This document shows, piece by piece, positions 56,415-64,000 of a stretch of 64,000 nt of DNA; positions within the stretch are counted from its first letter, which is position 1; the number at the start of each line of letters is the position of its first letter. Origin of the DNA: Paracoccus subflavus. Lineage in GTDB: Bacteria; Pseudomonadota; Alphaproteobacteria; Rhodobacterales; Rhodobacteraceae. The stretch covers positions 62,001 through 126,000 of the forward strand of contig NZ_SISK01000001.1 in the NCBI RefSeq assembly GCF_004310345.1, read 5' to 3'. The position numbers were made by a program, and so were the translations under genes. Under the pieces are notes generated by a model, which saw only the letters and a list, made by a program, of their open reading frames with translations, had not been told where the DNA came from and made no database searches.

Positions 56415-57307
56415 GGGACATCCTTTCCGGAAACATGGGCGGCGGCGGCATCCACCGCGCGGCGCAGGGCCGCATCGCGCGGCTGGCCCGCCAGTTCGGC
56501 GGCCAGATGGGCGGCCAGGAAGCAATCGCCGGCGCCGGTCACGCGGGCCACGGTGACGGCGGGCGGGGCGACGGTCAGGGTGGGGCCGCCCGATATGGCC
56601 TCGGCCACGGGGCGGGGTCCGTCGGTCACAAGGACGCGGGCCGCGCCGCGCGCCACCACGGCCTGCGCGGCGGTGGCGGCGTCGGGACAGGCGCGTCCGG
56701 CCAGGATCTCGGCCTCGAGCCGGTTGAGGTAGAAGCAGCCCCGGCGGGCGGCGATCAGCGGTTCCAGCCGTTCGGCCTTGCCGGGGCTGGCGGGCACGAC
56801 GCGCAGGTCGGCGCGCGACAGGCGCGGATCGCGGGATACCGTGGCCAGCAGATCCTCGGTCAGGTTGCCGTCCAGCACCACGGGGGCGGTCCAGTCGGCC
56901 AGGGCGGCGTCCAGGGCTGCCAGAATCGCGGTGCCCGCGTCTTCCAGGCTGTGGACATCGGCGACGGCGGCGATCAGACCCTCGCTGTCCTCGATCCCCA
57001 TATAGGTGTCGGTGGGCAGGCCGGTGTCGCGGGCCAGATGCGCGGTGATGACGCCCAGCCGTTCTGCCTCGGCCACCAGGGCCTCGCCCTCGGGGTCGCG
57101 GCCCACGGCGGACAGGACGGCGGGGCGCAGTCCCCGGCGGGCAAGTGCGACCGCCACGTTCAGCGCCACGCCGCCGGGGATGTGGCGGATCCGGCCCGGC
57201 ACGTCGGCGCCGGGCGCCATGCGGCGCGGCGCGCGGCCGATCACGTCCCACAGCATCGCGCCGATGCACAGGATGTCGGGACGGCCCGTATCCGCGGGGT
57301 CGGTCAT
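56411..57307 (-). CDS. psuK: Pseudouridine kinase (PfkB family)
   Basis: Phosphorylates pseudouridine at the 5' position. The 298-residue ribokinase-type protein has the N-terminal GAMLWDVIGRAP, the sugar-binding IPGGVALNVAVALARRG, and the catalytic C-terminal RVTGAGDCFLAAHLA. Assignment as pseudouridine kinase rather than another PfkB member rests on its 4-base overlap with psuG. It overlaps the ArsR regulator gene upstream in the same way. Confidence 0.9.
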   Translation of the reverse strand: MTDPADTGRPDILCIGAMLWDVIGRAPRRMAPGADVPGRIRHIPGGVALNVAVALARRGLRPAVLSAVGRDPEGEALVAEAERLGVITAHLARDTGLPTDTYMGIEDSEGLIAAVADVHSLEDAGTAILAALDAALADWTAPVVLDGNLTEDLLATVSRDPRLSRADLRVVPASPGKAERLEPLIAARRGCFYLNRLEAEILAGRACPDAATAAQAVVARGAARVLVTDGPRPVAEAISGGPTLTVAPPAVTVARVTGAGDCFLAAHLAAELAGQPRDAALRRAVDAAAAHVSGKDVP

Positions 57308-57651
57308 TCGCGGGTCCAGTCCTGCATCTCGGCCATCAGAAAGCGTTCGAAATCGTCCAGATCGACCGGATCGAACTGCCCGAACCCCCCCATCCAGACC
57401 GAGGCCGCGCGCATCCCGTCGGGGTCCAGCTTGCACCAGGTGATCCGGCCCCGCCGTTCCTGCCGGATCAGCCCCGCCGCCGCAAGCACGGACAGGTGCT
57501 TGGAAATCGCCGCAAGGCTCATGTCAAAGGGCGCCGCCACGTCGGTCACGGCCATGTCGTCCTCGAGCAGCATCGACAGCACCCGCCGCCGCGTGGGGTC
57601 GGCCAGGGCCGCAAAGATCAGGTCCAGCCGGTCGGGCGATGGGGCGGTCAT
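57304..57651 (-). CDS. ArsR-family regulator of the psu operon
   Basis: A 115-residue winged-helix protein with LADPTRRRVLSMLL and the recognition segment FDMSLAAISKHLSVLAAAGLI. It has only one cysteine and no metal-binding motif, so it probably belongs to the non-metal ArsR branch. It is the first gene of arsR-psuK-psuG, with ATGA overlaps throughout, and may sense pseudouridine or a phosphate derivative. That ligand is a guess. Confidence 0.82.
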   Translation of the reverse strand: MTAPSPDRLDLIFAALADPTRRRVLSMLLEDDMAVTDVAAPFDMSLAAISKHLSVLAAAGLIRQERRGRITWCKLDPDGMRAASVWMGGFGQFDPVDLDDFERFLMAEMQDWTRE

Positions 57652-57798
57652 AGGGCTCCATGCCGCCAAATCGCGGCAATGGTCAACCACGCGGTTGAAT
57701 GATCTGAAAAGAGGGCCGGGGGACGCAGGCCGCAGGGCGAGGTCACACAATCCGGAATAGACCGCGTTTTCAGCGGCTTGTCTGGATATTCCAGTTGC

Positions 57799-57827
57799 TT
57801 GACTTGGCGCCCGATCCACCCTAGACA
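57799..57827 (+). promoter_or_regulatory. Sigma70-type promoter of the F0 operon
   Basis: TTGACT, a 17-bp spacer, then TAGACA, ending 31 bp before the atpI ATG. Confidence 0.65.
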
Positions 57828-57858
57828 CCGCGCCAACCGAATGACGGGGGCGTGACAG

Positions 57859-58203
57859 ATGGCCGAAGGGCCTCGGGACGACAGCAGGGATGCGGATGCA
57901 GCCCGGTTGCGCGAACTGGAGAACCGGCTGTCCAGGCTGACCGAAAAGCCAGAGGCGAACATGCCGATGGCGGGCTATGACAAGGCGCATGTCGCCTGGC
58001 GCATGGTGACAGAGATCGTGACGGGCATCCTGATGGGTGCCGGGATCGGATACGGGTTGGATTGGCTGTTCGGCACGCTGCCGGTGATGCTGATCCTGTT
58101 CATAATGATCGGCTTCGTGGCCGGCATCAAGGTGATGATGCGCACGGCGGCCGAACTTGGCAGAACCTCCGGCCCCGCGCCGGGCACCGACAAGAGGGAT
58201 TGA
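57859..58203 (+). CDS. atpI: AtpI/AtpZ-family F0F1 ATP synthase accessory protein
   Basis: A 114-residue protein with a charged cytoplasmic N-terminal part (about 1-50, helical), then two membrane helices (about 52-98, [24 protein letters not shown] and a second). AtpI helps assemble the c ring or handles cations for the synthase. It is the first gene of the F0 operon and ends 2 bp before atpB. Confidence 0.9.
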   Translation: MAEGPRDDSRDADAARLRELENRLSRLTEKPEANMPMAGYDKAHVAWRMVTEIVTGILMGAGIGYGLDWLFGTLPVMLILFIMIGFVAGIKVMMRTAAELGRTSGPAPGTDKRD

Positions 58204-58205
58204 TC

Positions 58206-58961
58206 GTGGCGACAGAAGCGCAAGGCGAGGCAACCGACCTGTCTTTCCACCCGATGGACCAGTTCATCGTGCGCCCGCTGTTCAGCGACGGCCCGGTCCA
58301 CTGGTACACGCCGACCAATGTGACCCTGTGGCTGTTCCTGATCGTTCTGGCCACGCTGGGCCTGCTGGTGCTGGGCACCCGGGGCCGCGCCATCGTGCCG
58401 ACCCGCGGCCAGTCCATCGCCGAAATGGCCTATGGCCTGGTCCACAAGATGGTATCCGACATCGCGGGCAAGGACGGGCTGAAGTATTTCCCCTATGTCA
58501 TGACGCTGTTCATGTTCATCGTGTTCGCAAACTTCCTGGGCCTGCTGCCCATGGCCTTCACCGTCACGTCGCATATCGCGGTGACGGGCGTCTTGGCGCT
58601 GTCGGTGTTCCTGACGGTCACCGCCATCGGCTTTATCAAGAACGGCGCGCATTTCCTGGACCTGTTCTGGGTCCGGTCGGCGCCCCTGGCGATCCGGCCG
58701 GTGCTGGCGGTGATCGAGGTCATCAGCTATTTCGTGCGTCCGGTCAGCCACTCCATCCGACTTGCCGGCAACATGATCGCCGGTCACGCGGTCATCAAGG
58801 TGTTCGCGGGCTTCGCGGCCATCGCCGCCGTAGCCCCCGTCGCGATCGTCGCGGTGGTCGGCATGTATGCCTTTGAAATCCTGGTGGCCTTCATCCAGGC
58901 CTATGTGTTCACCATCCTGACCTGCGTTTACCTCAAGGACGCGCTGCACCCGTCGCACTGA
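58206..58961 (+). CDS. atpB: ATP synthase F0 subunit a
   Basis: The proton-channel half of F0. The 251-residue protein has five to six helices and the essential arginine in [16 protein letters not shown], next to the conserved acidic and His positions of helix 4-5 ([14 protein letters not shown]). The frame has GTG at 58206 as the likely start, 2 bp after atpI. No earlier start gives a normal length. Confidence 0.94.
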   Translation: MATEAQGEATDLSFHPMDQFIVRPLFSDGPVHWYTPTNVTLWLFLIVLATLGLLVLGTRGRAIVPTRGQSIAEMAYGLVHKMVSDIAGKDGLKYFPYVMTLFMFIVFANFLGLLPMAFTVTSHIAVTGVLALSVFLTVTAIGFIKNGAHFLDLFWVRSAPLAIRPVLAVIEVISYFVRPVSHSIRLAGNMIAGHAVIKVFAGFAAIAAVAPVAIVAVVGMYAFEILVAFIQAYVFTILTCVYLKDALHPSH

Positions 58962-58975
58962 CGCGGCAGCCCTAG

Positions 58976-58997
58976 GGCGGCGCCGATCCGCGCCGCC
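58976..58997 (+). promoter_or_regulatory. Hairpin between atpB and atpE
   Basis: GGCGGCGC-N6-GCGCCGCC, a perfect 8-bp GC stem 14 bp after the atpB stop and upstream of the atpE ribosome site. It pairs with another hairpin after atpE and probably shapes mRNA stability. Confidence 0.6.
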
Positions 58998-59038
58998 GTC
59001 ACACCAATCCACAACTTCCAACCGCAAGGAGCATCATC

Positions 59039-59275
59039 ATGGAAGGCAATATCGGAGATCTGGGCCAGTACATCGGCGTCGGCCTGACCGCCATCGGCAT
59101 GGGCGGGGCCGCCATCGGGGTGGGCAACGTCGCCGGCAACTTCCTGGCGGGCGCCCTGCGCAATCCGTCGGCCGCCGCCGGCCAGACCGCCACGCTGTTC
59201 ATCGGCATGGCCTTTGCCGAAGCCCTGGGGATCTTTTCGTTCCTCGTCGCGCTTCTGCTGATGTTCGCGGTCTGA
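59039..59275 (+). CDS. atpE: ATP synthase F0 subunit c
   Basis: The proteolipid of the rotary c ring. The 78-residue protein has two membrane helices joined by the polar loop GALRNPSAA. The ion-carrying acidic residue is Glu in [15 protein letters not shown]. It has a strong ribosome site (CAAGGAG) and is flanked on both sides by GC-rich hairpins, consistent with a need for about ten copies per complex. Confidence 0.97.
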   Translation: MEGNIGDLGQYIGVGLTAIGMGGAAIGVGNVAGNFLAGALRNPSAAAGQTATLFIGMAFAEALGIFSFLVALLLMFAV

Positions 59276-59296
59276 TCCCACGCCATTCCTTGCGGC

Positions 59297-59320
59297 GGGG
59301 TGGGGGTTCGCCCCCGCCCC
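59297..59320 (+). promoter_or_regulatory. Hairpin between atpE and atpF'
   Basis: GGGGTGGGGG-TTCG-CCCCCGCCCC, a 10-bp stem with one G-T pair and a TTCG tetraloop, 21 bp after the atpE stop. It has no T tract and reads more as an mRNA stabiliser or processing site than as a full terminator. Confidence 0.6.
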
Positions 59321-59351
59321 TTCGTGACTTGCAGGGCCTGGGGGTTTGGAC

Positions 59352-59945
59352 ATGATCAGCCTGTTGGAAGTGGCCGCCACCGTCGCGGCCGACGAATATA
59401 CCGAAAGCGTGGCGAGTTCCGTCGCCTATGGCGAGAGCGAGACGGCAACGGGCCTGCCCCAGTTGGATCTCTCGACCTTCGGAAACCAGATCTTCTGGCT
59501 GATCATCAGCCTGCTGGTTCTGTACTGGGTGGTTGCCAAGATCGCCCTGCCGCGCATCGGCGCGGTCCTGTCGGACCGCCAGGGCGCCATCACCGGCGAC
59601 CTGATGGCGGCCGAGGAGTTCAAGCTGAAGGCCAAGGAGGCCGAGGCCGCCTATGACAAGGCCCTGGCCGACGCCCGGGCCGAGGCCGGCAAGATCGTTG
59701 CGGCGAACCGTGCCGAGATCCAGAAGGACCTGGATGCGGCCATCGCCCATGCCGATGCCGAAATCGCGGCGCGCGCCTCGGAATCGGAGGGGCGTATCCG
59801 CCAAATTCGCGATTCTGCCGACAGCGATGCGCGCGACGTCGCCCGCGACGTGGCGGCCGAACTGGTGCGTGCCTTTGGCGGCACCACCGATCAGGCCGCC
59901 ATCGACCAGGCGGTTGACCGCCGCATGAAAGGGGTTCTGCAATGA
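59352..59945 (+). CDS. ATP synthase F0 subunit b'
   Basis: One of two unlike stator subunits found in phototroph-type and Rhodobacteraceae synthases. The 197-residue protein has an unusual N-terminal stretch of about 45 residues, one membrane helix (about 49-68, [20 protein letters not shown]), and a long Ala/Glu-rich helix running to the C terminus. The ATG at 59352 was chosen; an in-frame TTG lies two codons upstream. Its stop overlaps the atpF start. Confidence 0.9.
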   Translation: MISLLEVAATVAADEYTESVASSVAYGESETATGLPQLDLSTFGNQIFWLIISLLVLYWVVAKIALPRIGAVLSDRQGAITGDLMAAEEFKLKAKEAEAAYDKALADARAEAGKIVAANRAEIQKDLDAAIAHADAEIAARASESEGRIRQIRDSADSDARDVARDVAAELVRAFGGTTDQAAIDQAVDRRMKGVLQ

Positions 59946-60502
59946 GGATGATTGCCGCGATTGCCGCCCTGGCCGTCGGCGCTGGTCCCGCGCTGGCCGC
60001 GACGGGGTCCTTTGTGTCGCTGCGGAACACCGATTTCATCGTCCTGATCGCCTTTCTGGTGTTCGTCGGGGTGCTGCTGTACTTCAAGGTGCCCGCGATC
60101 GTGGGCAACCTGCTGGACAAGCGGGCCGAGGGCATCCGCCGCGACCTGGACGAGGCCAAGCGCCTGCGCGAAGAAGCGCAGGAGATCTATGCCAGCTATG
60201 AACGCCGTCAGCGCGAGGTGGCGACCCAGGCCGACCAGATCGTCGCCAATGCCAAGCGCGAGGCCCAGGCGCAGGCCGCCAAGGCCCAGGCCGACCTGAA
60301 AACCTCGATCGAACGTCGCCTGAAGGCGGCCGAGGACCAGATCGCCAGTGCCGAAGCCGATGCGGTGCGCGCCGTGCGCGACCGGGCGGTGCAAGCGGCG
60401 GTCGCCGTCGCCTCGGAAATGTTGATGGCGCAGGTCGGATCGGGCCAGCGTTCGGCGGGCATCGACGACGCTATCGACGATGTGGCCAGACGCCTGAACT
60501 GA
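59942..60502 (+). CDS. atpF: ATP synthase F0 subunit b
   Basis: The second stator subunit, forming a peripheral stalk with b'. The 186-residue protein starts with a cleavable-looking hydrophobic segment ([18 protein letters not shown]), then one membrane helix (about 29-48, [17 protein letters not shown]) and a long charged coiled coil (about 55-175). It overlaps b' by an ATGA. The F1 genes are not in the window, as usual for this group. Confidence 0.92.
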   Translation: MRMIAAIAALAVGAGPALAATGSFVSLRNTDFIVLIAFLVFVGVLLYFKVPAIVGNLLDKRAEGIRRDLDEAKRLREEAQEIYASYERRQREVATQADQIVANAKREAQAQAAKAQADLKTSIERRLKAAEDQIASAEADAVRAVRDRAVQAAVAVASEMLMAQVGSGQRSAGIDDAIDDVARRLN

Positions 60503-60550
60503 CGGGCGCAAGCCGGATTTCCAGGGACGATATTTCCAGGAACAATGCAA

Positions 60551-60582
60551 AACCCCCGCCGCGTCAAAGCGGCGGGGGTTTC
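60551..60582 (+). terminator. Rho-independent terminator of the F0 operon
   Basis: AACCCCCGCCGC-N6-GCGGCGGGGGTT, a perfect 12-bp stem followed by TCGTGTT. It can serve both the F0 operon and the facing OmpA gene. Confidence 0.8.
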
Positions 60583-60611
60583 GTGTTGGCGGACCCGAGG
60601 TTCGGCCGGCG

Positions 60612-61274
60612 TCAGTTGGTCGGACGGATCAGGATCTCGACCCGGCGGTTCTGGGCGCGGCCGGCGGCCGTGTCGTTCGAGGCGACCGGCTGGCTGAAGC
60701 CCGCGCCCCGCGCCACCAGGCGCGATGACGACACCCCTGCCGCCGACAGGATGCCCGCGACCGACTGGGCGCGGCGCTGGGACAGGTCGGCGTTCAGCGC
60801 GGCGCTGCCGGTGTTGTCGGTATGGCCCACCACCTCGACCAGGCTGTTGGGATACTGGTTCAGGTTCTGCGCCACGGCATACAGATCGTTCTGCGCGGCG
60901 CCGGATACGGCCGCCGATCCGGTGGCGAACAGGATCCCCTCGGGCATGACGACCTGGAGATAGGAGCCGCGGTTGATCACCTGGATGTTCGGGTTGGACA
61001 GCGACTGCTGCAACGCCTGCGCCTGGCGGTCGAGGACGTTGCCCGCAACGGCCCCCGCCGCAGCCCCCAGGATCGCACCCCGCGCCGCATCGCGGCCTTC
61101 GTTGTTGCTGTCGCTGTCGCGGGTGGCGCCCAGAACGGCGCCGACCGCAGCCCCGGCAAGCGCGCCCTGCTGGGTGCGGCTCATCCCGGCCGTGCCGGTG
61201 CCGTCGGTGGGCGCGCAGGCGCCAAGGGCGACCAGGCCCGATGCGGCCAAAAGGGTGATGACACGGAGGTTCAT
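60612..61274 (-). CDS. OmpA-family (YiaD-like) outer-membrane lipoprotein
   Basis: A 220-residue lipoprotein. A signal peptide with lipobox (LVALGAC) is followed by a Gly/Ala-rich glycine-zipper-like segment (about 45-80, GALAGAAVGAVLGA). A C-terminal OmpA peptidoglycan-binding domain (about 105-220) follows, with GHTDNTGSAALNADLSQRRA and NRRVEILI. It anchors the outer membrane to the cell wall. The start MNLRVITLL has GGAGG-like support. It is divergent from nth. Confidence 0.92.
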   Translation of the reverse strand: MNLRVITLLAASGLVALGACAPTDGTGTAGMSRTQQGALAGAAVGAVLGATRDSDSNNEGRDAARGAILGAAAGAVAGNVLDRQAQALQQSLSNPNIQVINRGSYLQVVMPEGILFATGSAAVSGAAQNDLYAVAQNLNQYPNSLVEVVGHTDNTGSAALNADLSQRRAQSVAGILSAAGVSSSRLVARGAGFSQPVASNDTAAGRAQNRRVEILIRPTN

Positions 61275-61452
61275 GGAATTTTCCTTTCCTCGACTGCGGT
61301 ATTCCCGGCTACCGCTCAACGTCCCGATGCTGGCGCAGTTCCGGGGGAAAGAAAAGTCACGGCTGCGTGGAAGCCGCTGGATTGGCGTAAAAATCCCCCT
61401 GCGCCCGGCCGGGCTTGCAATGCCGGGCGGGGCCGGTCAAAAGCGGGGCGCC

Positions 61453-62115
61453 ATGGTCCGGACCCGCCGCGTGAATCAGCCCTTGCCCTTTGCCCAGCAG
61501 GTCGCGATCTTCTCGCGTCTGGCCGCGGCGAATCCGGTGCCCGTGACCGAACTGGAATTCACCACTCCCTTTACCCTGGTCGTTGCGGTCGCCCTGTCCG
61601 CGCAGGCGACGGACGTGGGCGTGAACAAGGCCACCAGGGGGTTGTTCGCGGTGGCCGACACGCCGCAGAAGATGCTGGCGCTGGGGCTGGACGGCGTGAC
61701 CGAGCATATCCGGACCATCGGCCTGTTCCGCCAGAAGGCCAGAAATGTCATCGCCCTGTCGCGCATCCTGGACGAGGAATTCGGCGGCGAGGTTCCCGAC
61801 AGCCGAGCCGCGCTGATGCGCCTGCCGGGGGTGGGTCGCAAGACCGCGAACGTGGTGCTGAACAGCGCCTTCGGCCATCCCGCGCAGGCCGTCGATACGC
61901 ATATCTTTCGCGTCGGCAACCGCACCCGCATCGCCCCCGGCCGCGACGTGGACGAGGTGGAGCGCGCCATCGAGGACAATGTGCCGGTCCGGTTTCAGGA
62001 CCATGCCCACCACTGGCTGATCCTGCATGGCCGATACATCTGCCAGGCCCGCCGGCCGCGCTGCGCGGTGTGCCCTGTCCACGACCTGTGCCCCTTCGAG
62101 GAGAAGACCCCATGA
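61453..62115 (+). CDS. nth: Endonuclease III
   Basis: A DNA glycosylase/AP lyase that removes oxidised pyrimidines. The 220-residue protein has the helix-hairpin-helix LPGVGRKTANVVLN with its catalytic Lys, the catalytic Asp in AVDTHIFRVGNRT, and the C-terminal 4Fe-4S ligands spaced C-x6-C-x2-C-x5-C (CQARRPRCAVCPVHDLC). The start at 61453 gives the usual length; other in-frame ATGs lie upstream. Its stop overlaps the adenosine kinase start. Confidence 0.93.
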   Translation: MVRTRRVNQPLPFAQQVAIFSRLAAANPVPVTELEFTTPFTLVVAVALSAQATDVGVNKATRGLFAVADTPQKMLALGLDGVTEHIRTIGLFRQKARNVIALSRILDEEFGGEVPDSRAALMRLPGVGRKTANVVLNSAFGHPAQAVDTHIFRVGNRTRIAPGRDVDEVERAIEDNVPVRFQDHAHHWLILHGRYICQARRPRCAVCPVHDLCPFEEKTP

Positions 62116-63125
62116 CCACCCCCTATGTGATCGGCATCGGCAATGCGGTGATGGATGTGATCTCTCCCACCGATGATGCACGGCTGGCGGCCCTGGGCGT
62201 GCGGAAGGGCATCATGCAGTTGATCGAGCGCGAGCGGTCGGAATACCTGATGGCCGCGCAGGCCGATGACCATGGGCCGGGCCGTGCGCAATCGCGCCTG
62301 GTGCCGGGCGGGTCGGTCGCCAACACCCTGGCGGGCATCGGGATGCTGGGGCTGCGCACGGCCTTTATTGGGCGGGTGGCCGATGACGCCCTGGGCCTGT
62401 CCTATGCCGAACAGACCGAGGCGGCGGGCACGGTGTTCGTCAACCCGCCGGTCGGCGGGGATCAGTTGCCGACCTCGCGCAGCATCATCTTTGTGACGCC
62501 GGACGGCGAGCGGTCGATGAACACCTATCTGGGGATTTCCGCCGAACTCGGGCCGGAGGACGTGAATCCGTCGGTCTTTCAAGGGGCTGGGTGGCTTTTC
62601 CTGGAAGGTTATCTGTTCGACAAGCCGAAGGGAAAAGAAGCGTTCCTGAAGGCCGCGCGGTCCTGCCATCAGGCGGGCGGGCAGGCGGGGATCGCCCTGT
62701 CGGACCCGTTCTGCGTGGACCGTCATCGCGAGGATTTCCGCCGTCTGGTCGCCGGACCGATGGATTACGTGATCGGCAATGTCCACGAATGGGAATCGCT
62801 CTATCAGGTCACGGATCTGGAGAAGGCGCTGCGGCTGGCATCCGCCGATTGCGGAACGGTGATCTGCACGCGGTCCGGGAATGACGCGATCCTGATCCGG
62901 GATGGGGAACGGGTGACCGCGCCGGTTCACCGGATCGTGCCGGTGGATGCGACCGGGGCGGGGGACCAGTTCGCGGCGGGGCTGATCTATGGCCTGGCCC
63001 TGAACCTGCCGCTGGCGGTGGCAGGGCGGATGGGCTGCATCGCGGCGGCCGAGGTGATCGGGCATGTGGGGCCGCGGCCCGAACGGGATCTGCGGGCCGA
63101 TTTCCGGGCCGAAGGGCTGACCTGA
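62112..63125 (+). CDS. Adenosine kinase (PfkB family)
   Basis: A 337-residue ribokinase-superfamily enzyme, most like the adenosine kinases of Rhodobacteraceae. The substrate loop reads VPGGSVANTLAGIGMLG and the catalytic motif VDATGAGDQFAAGLIYG. It begins in the stop of nth (ATGA). It would return adenosine to AMP, competing with Add encoded at 24884. Exact substrate is inferred from the family. Confidence 0.87.
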   Translation: MTTPYVIGIGNAVMDVISPTDDARLAALGVRKGIMQLIERERSEYLMAAQADDHGPGRAQSRLVPGGSVANTLAGIGMLGLRTAFIGRVADDALGLSYAEQTEAAGTVFVNPPVGGDQLPTSRSIIFVTPDGERSMNTYLGISAELGPEDVNPSVFQGAGWLFLEGYLFDKPKGKEAFLKAARSCHQAGGQAGIALSDPFCVDRHREDFRRLVAGPMDYVIGNVHEWESLYQVTDLEKALRLASADCGTVICTRSGNDAILIRDGERVTAPVHRIVPVDATGAGDQFAAGLIYGLALNLPLAVAGRMGCIAAAEVIGHVGPRPERDLRADFRAEGLT

Positions 63126-63234
63126 GGCGCGACGCCGCACAAGGCCCCAAGCGGGCCATGCCCCCGGCGTTGCGCCGTTCTGCCGCCGCGTGTATCAGGG
63201 CCGGAACGAACGGGCAGCGAAAAGGACATCGTGG

Positions 63235-64000
63235 ATGCGCAGGGTTGTTGTCACCGGGTTGGGGATGGTCACGCCGCTGGCCTGCGGCGTCGAGGCGACG
63301 TGGGAACGGCTGCTGGCGGGGCAATCCGGCGCCGGGCCGATCACGCGGTTCGATTCCAAGGACGTGGTGACAAAATACGCCTGCGAAATTCCCCTGGGCG
63401 ACGGCAGCGACGGCACCTTCAATCCCGACGACTGGATGGAGCCGAAAGACCGGCGCAAGGTCGATGATTTCATCCTGTACGGGATGGCCGCGGCCGAGCA
63501 GGCCGTGAAGGATTCCGGCTGGGAGCCGCAGACCGAGGAGGACCGCGAGCGGACGGGCGTGATGATCGGGTCGGGGATCGGCGGGCTGACCTCGATCGCG
63601 GAAACGGCGGTGCTGATCAAGGAGCGCGGCCCCAAGCGGGTGTCGCCGTTCTTCATTCCCGGCGCGCTGATCAACCTGGTGTCGGGGCAGGTGTCGATCC
63701 GCTTCGGGTTCAAGGGTCCGAACCATGCGGTCGTCACGGCCTGTTCGACCGGCGCGCACGCGATCGGCGATGCGGCGCGGCTGATCGCGCTGGGCGATGC
63801 CGACGTGATGGTCGCGGGCGGCGCGGAAAGCCCGATCAGCGAGATCGGCATCGCGGGCTTCAATGCCTGCAAGGCCTTGTCCACCAAACGCGACAACGAT
63901 CCGCAGGCGGCCTCGCGGCCCTATGACGCGGACCGCGACGGGTTCGTCATGGGCGAGGGCGCGGGCTGCGTGGTGCTGGAGGAATACGAGCACGCCAAGG
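63235..64000 (+). CDS. fabF: 3-oxoacyl-ACP synthase II (3' end beyond the window)
   Basis: Condenses malonyl-ACP with acyl-ACP in fatty-acid elongation. The first 255 residues are present. The N terminus reads RRVVVTGLGMVTPLACGVEATW, and the nucleophilic cysteine lies in VTACSTGAHAIGDAARLIA. The frame is intact to the last base and the two catalytic histidines must lie beyond. It is a partial gene, not a broken one. Confidence 0.94.
   Translation, partial: MRRVVVTGLGMVTPLACGVEATWERLLAGQSGAGPITRFDSKDVVTKYACEIPLGDGSDGTFNPDDWMEPKDRRKVDDFILYGMAAAEQAVKDSGWEPQTEEDRERTGVMIGSGIGGLTSIAETAVLIKERGPKRVSPFFIPGALINLVSGQVSIRFGFKGPNHAVVTACSTGAHAIGDAARLIALGDADVMVAGGAESPISEIGIAGFNACKALSTKRDNDPQAASRPYDADRDGFVMGEGAGCVVLEEYEHAK

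Overview
This is a high-GC, gene-dense stretch of alphaproteobacterial chromosome, most like Paracoccus or a close Rhodobacteraceae relative. That placement is inferred from gene content and order: the split F0 operon atpI-atpB-atpE-atpF'-atpF, short HisG paired with HisZ, a ChpT phosphotransferase, class II (CP4-like) EPSP synthase, ornithine-lipid genes olsBA, and an ArsJ arsenic cluster. Genes are tightly packed, and many stops overlap the next start as ATGA or GTGA.

Layout. 1-5036: end of an rRNA methyltransferase, an orphan PIN protein, then the glycolytic/Entner-Doudoroff operon zwf-pgl-pgi behind a LacI/GntR-like palindrome. 5043-11989: slyX, the hisS-hisZ-hisG cluster, ftsY, purA, a DUF2842 protein and thiamine pyrophosphokinase. 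12065-19466: ispG, a small Cys/His-rich secreted peptide that is easily missed (13217-13363), moaA, a lipoprotein, an AlkD-like repair protein, aroA, a VOC protein and propionyl-CoA synthetase. 19609-26472: malic enzyme, facing a five-gene nucleoside salvage operon (cdd-deoA-deoB-add-upp). 26515-36942: SPOR protein, tyrS, anmK, two tandem tRNA-Asp genes, proA, chpT, a DUF3553 protein, olsB-olsA, and a B12-dependent ribonucleotide reductase.

36943-54529 is the accessory part. It starts with a long imperfect palindrome and an abortive-infection (AbiJ/Abi_C-type) gene. Next is an arsenic cluster encoding an ArsR-ArsC fusion, a GAPDH and ArsJ. Then comes a GT39/GT2/GtrA membrane-glycosylation operon. 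Two paralogous response regulator/kinase pairs flank a PepSY protein, a VIT/CCC1 transporter, a DUF1345 protein and a small membrane protein. Last is a copper-delivery operon (Sco-PCuAC-Sco) with a textbook MerR-type promoter whose divergent merR gene survives only as a 37-codon remnant, followed by a c-type cytochrome.

54547-64000 returns to core functions: a methyltransferase, tRNA-Leu(UAG), an arsR-psuK-psuG pseudouridine catabolism operon, the F0 ATP synthase operon with atpE bracketed by two strong hairpins, an OmpA-like lipoprotein, nth, adenosine kinase, and the start of fabF, which runs off the window end.

No CRISPR array, transposase or complete prophage was seen. Family names rest on motifs read by eye and were not checked by database search.
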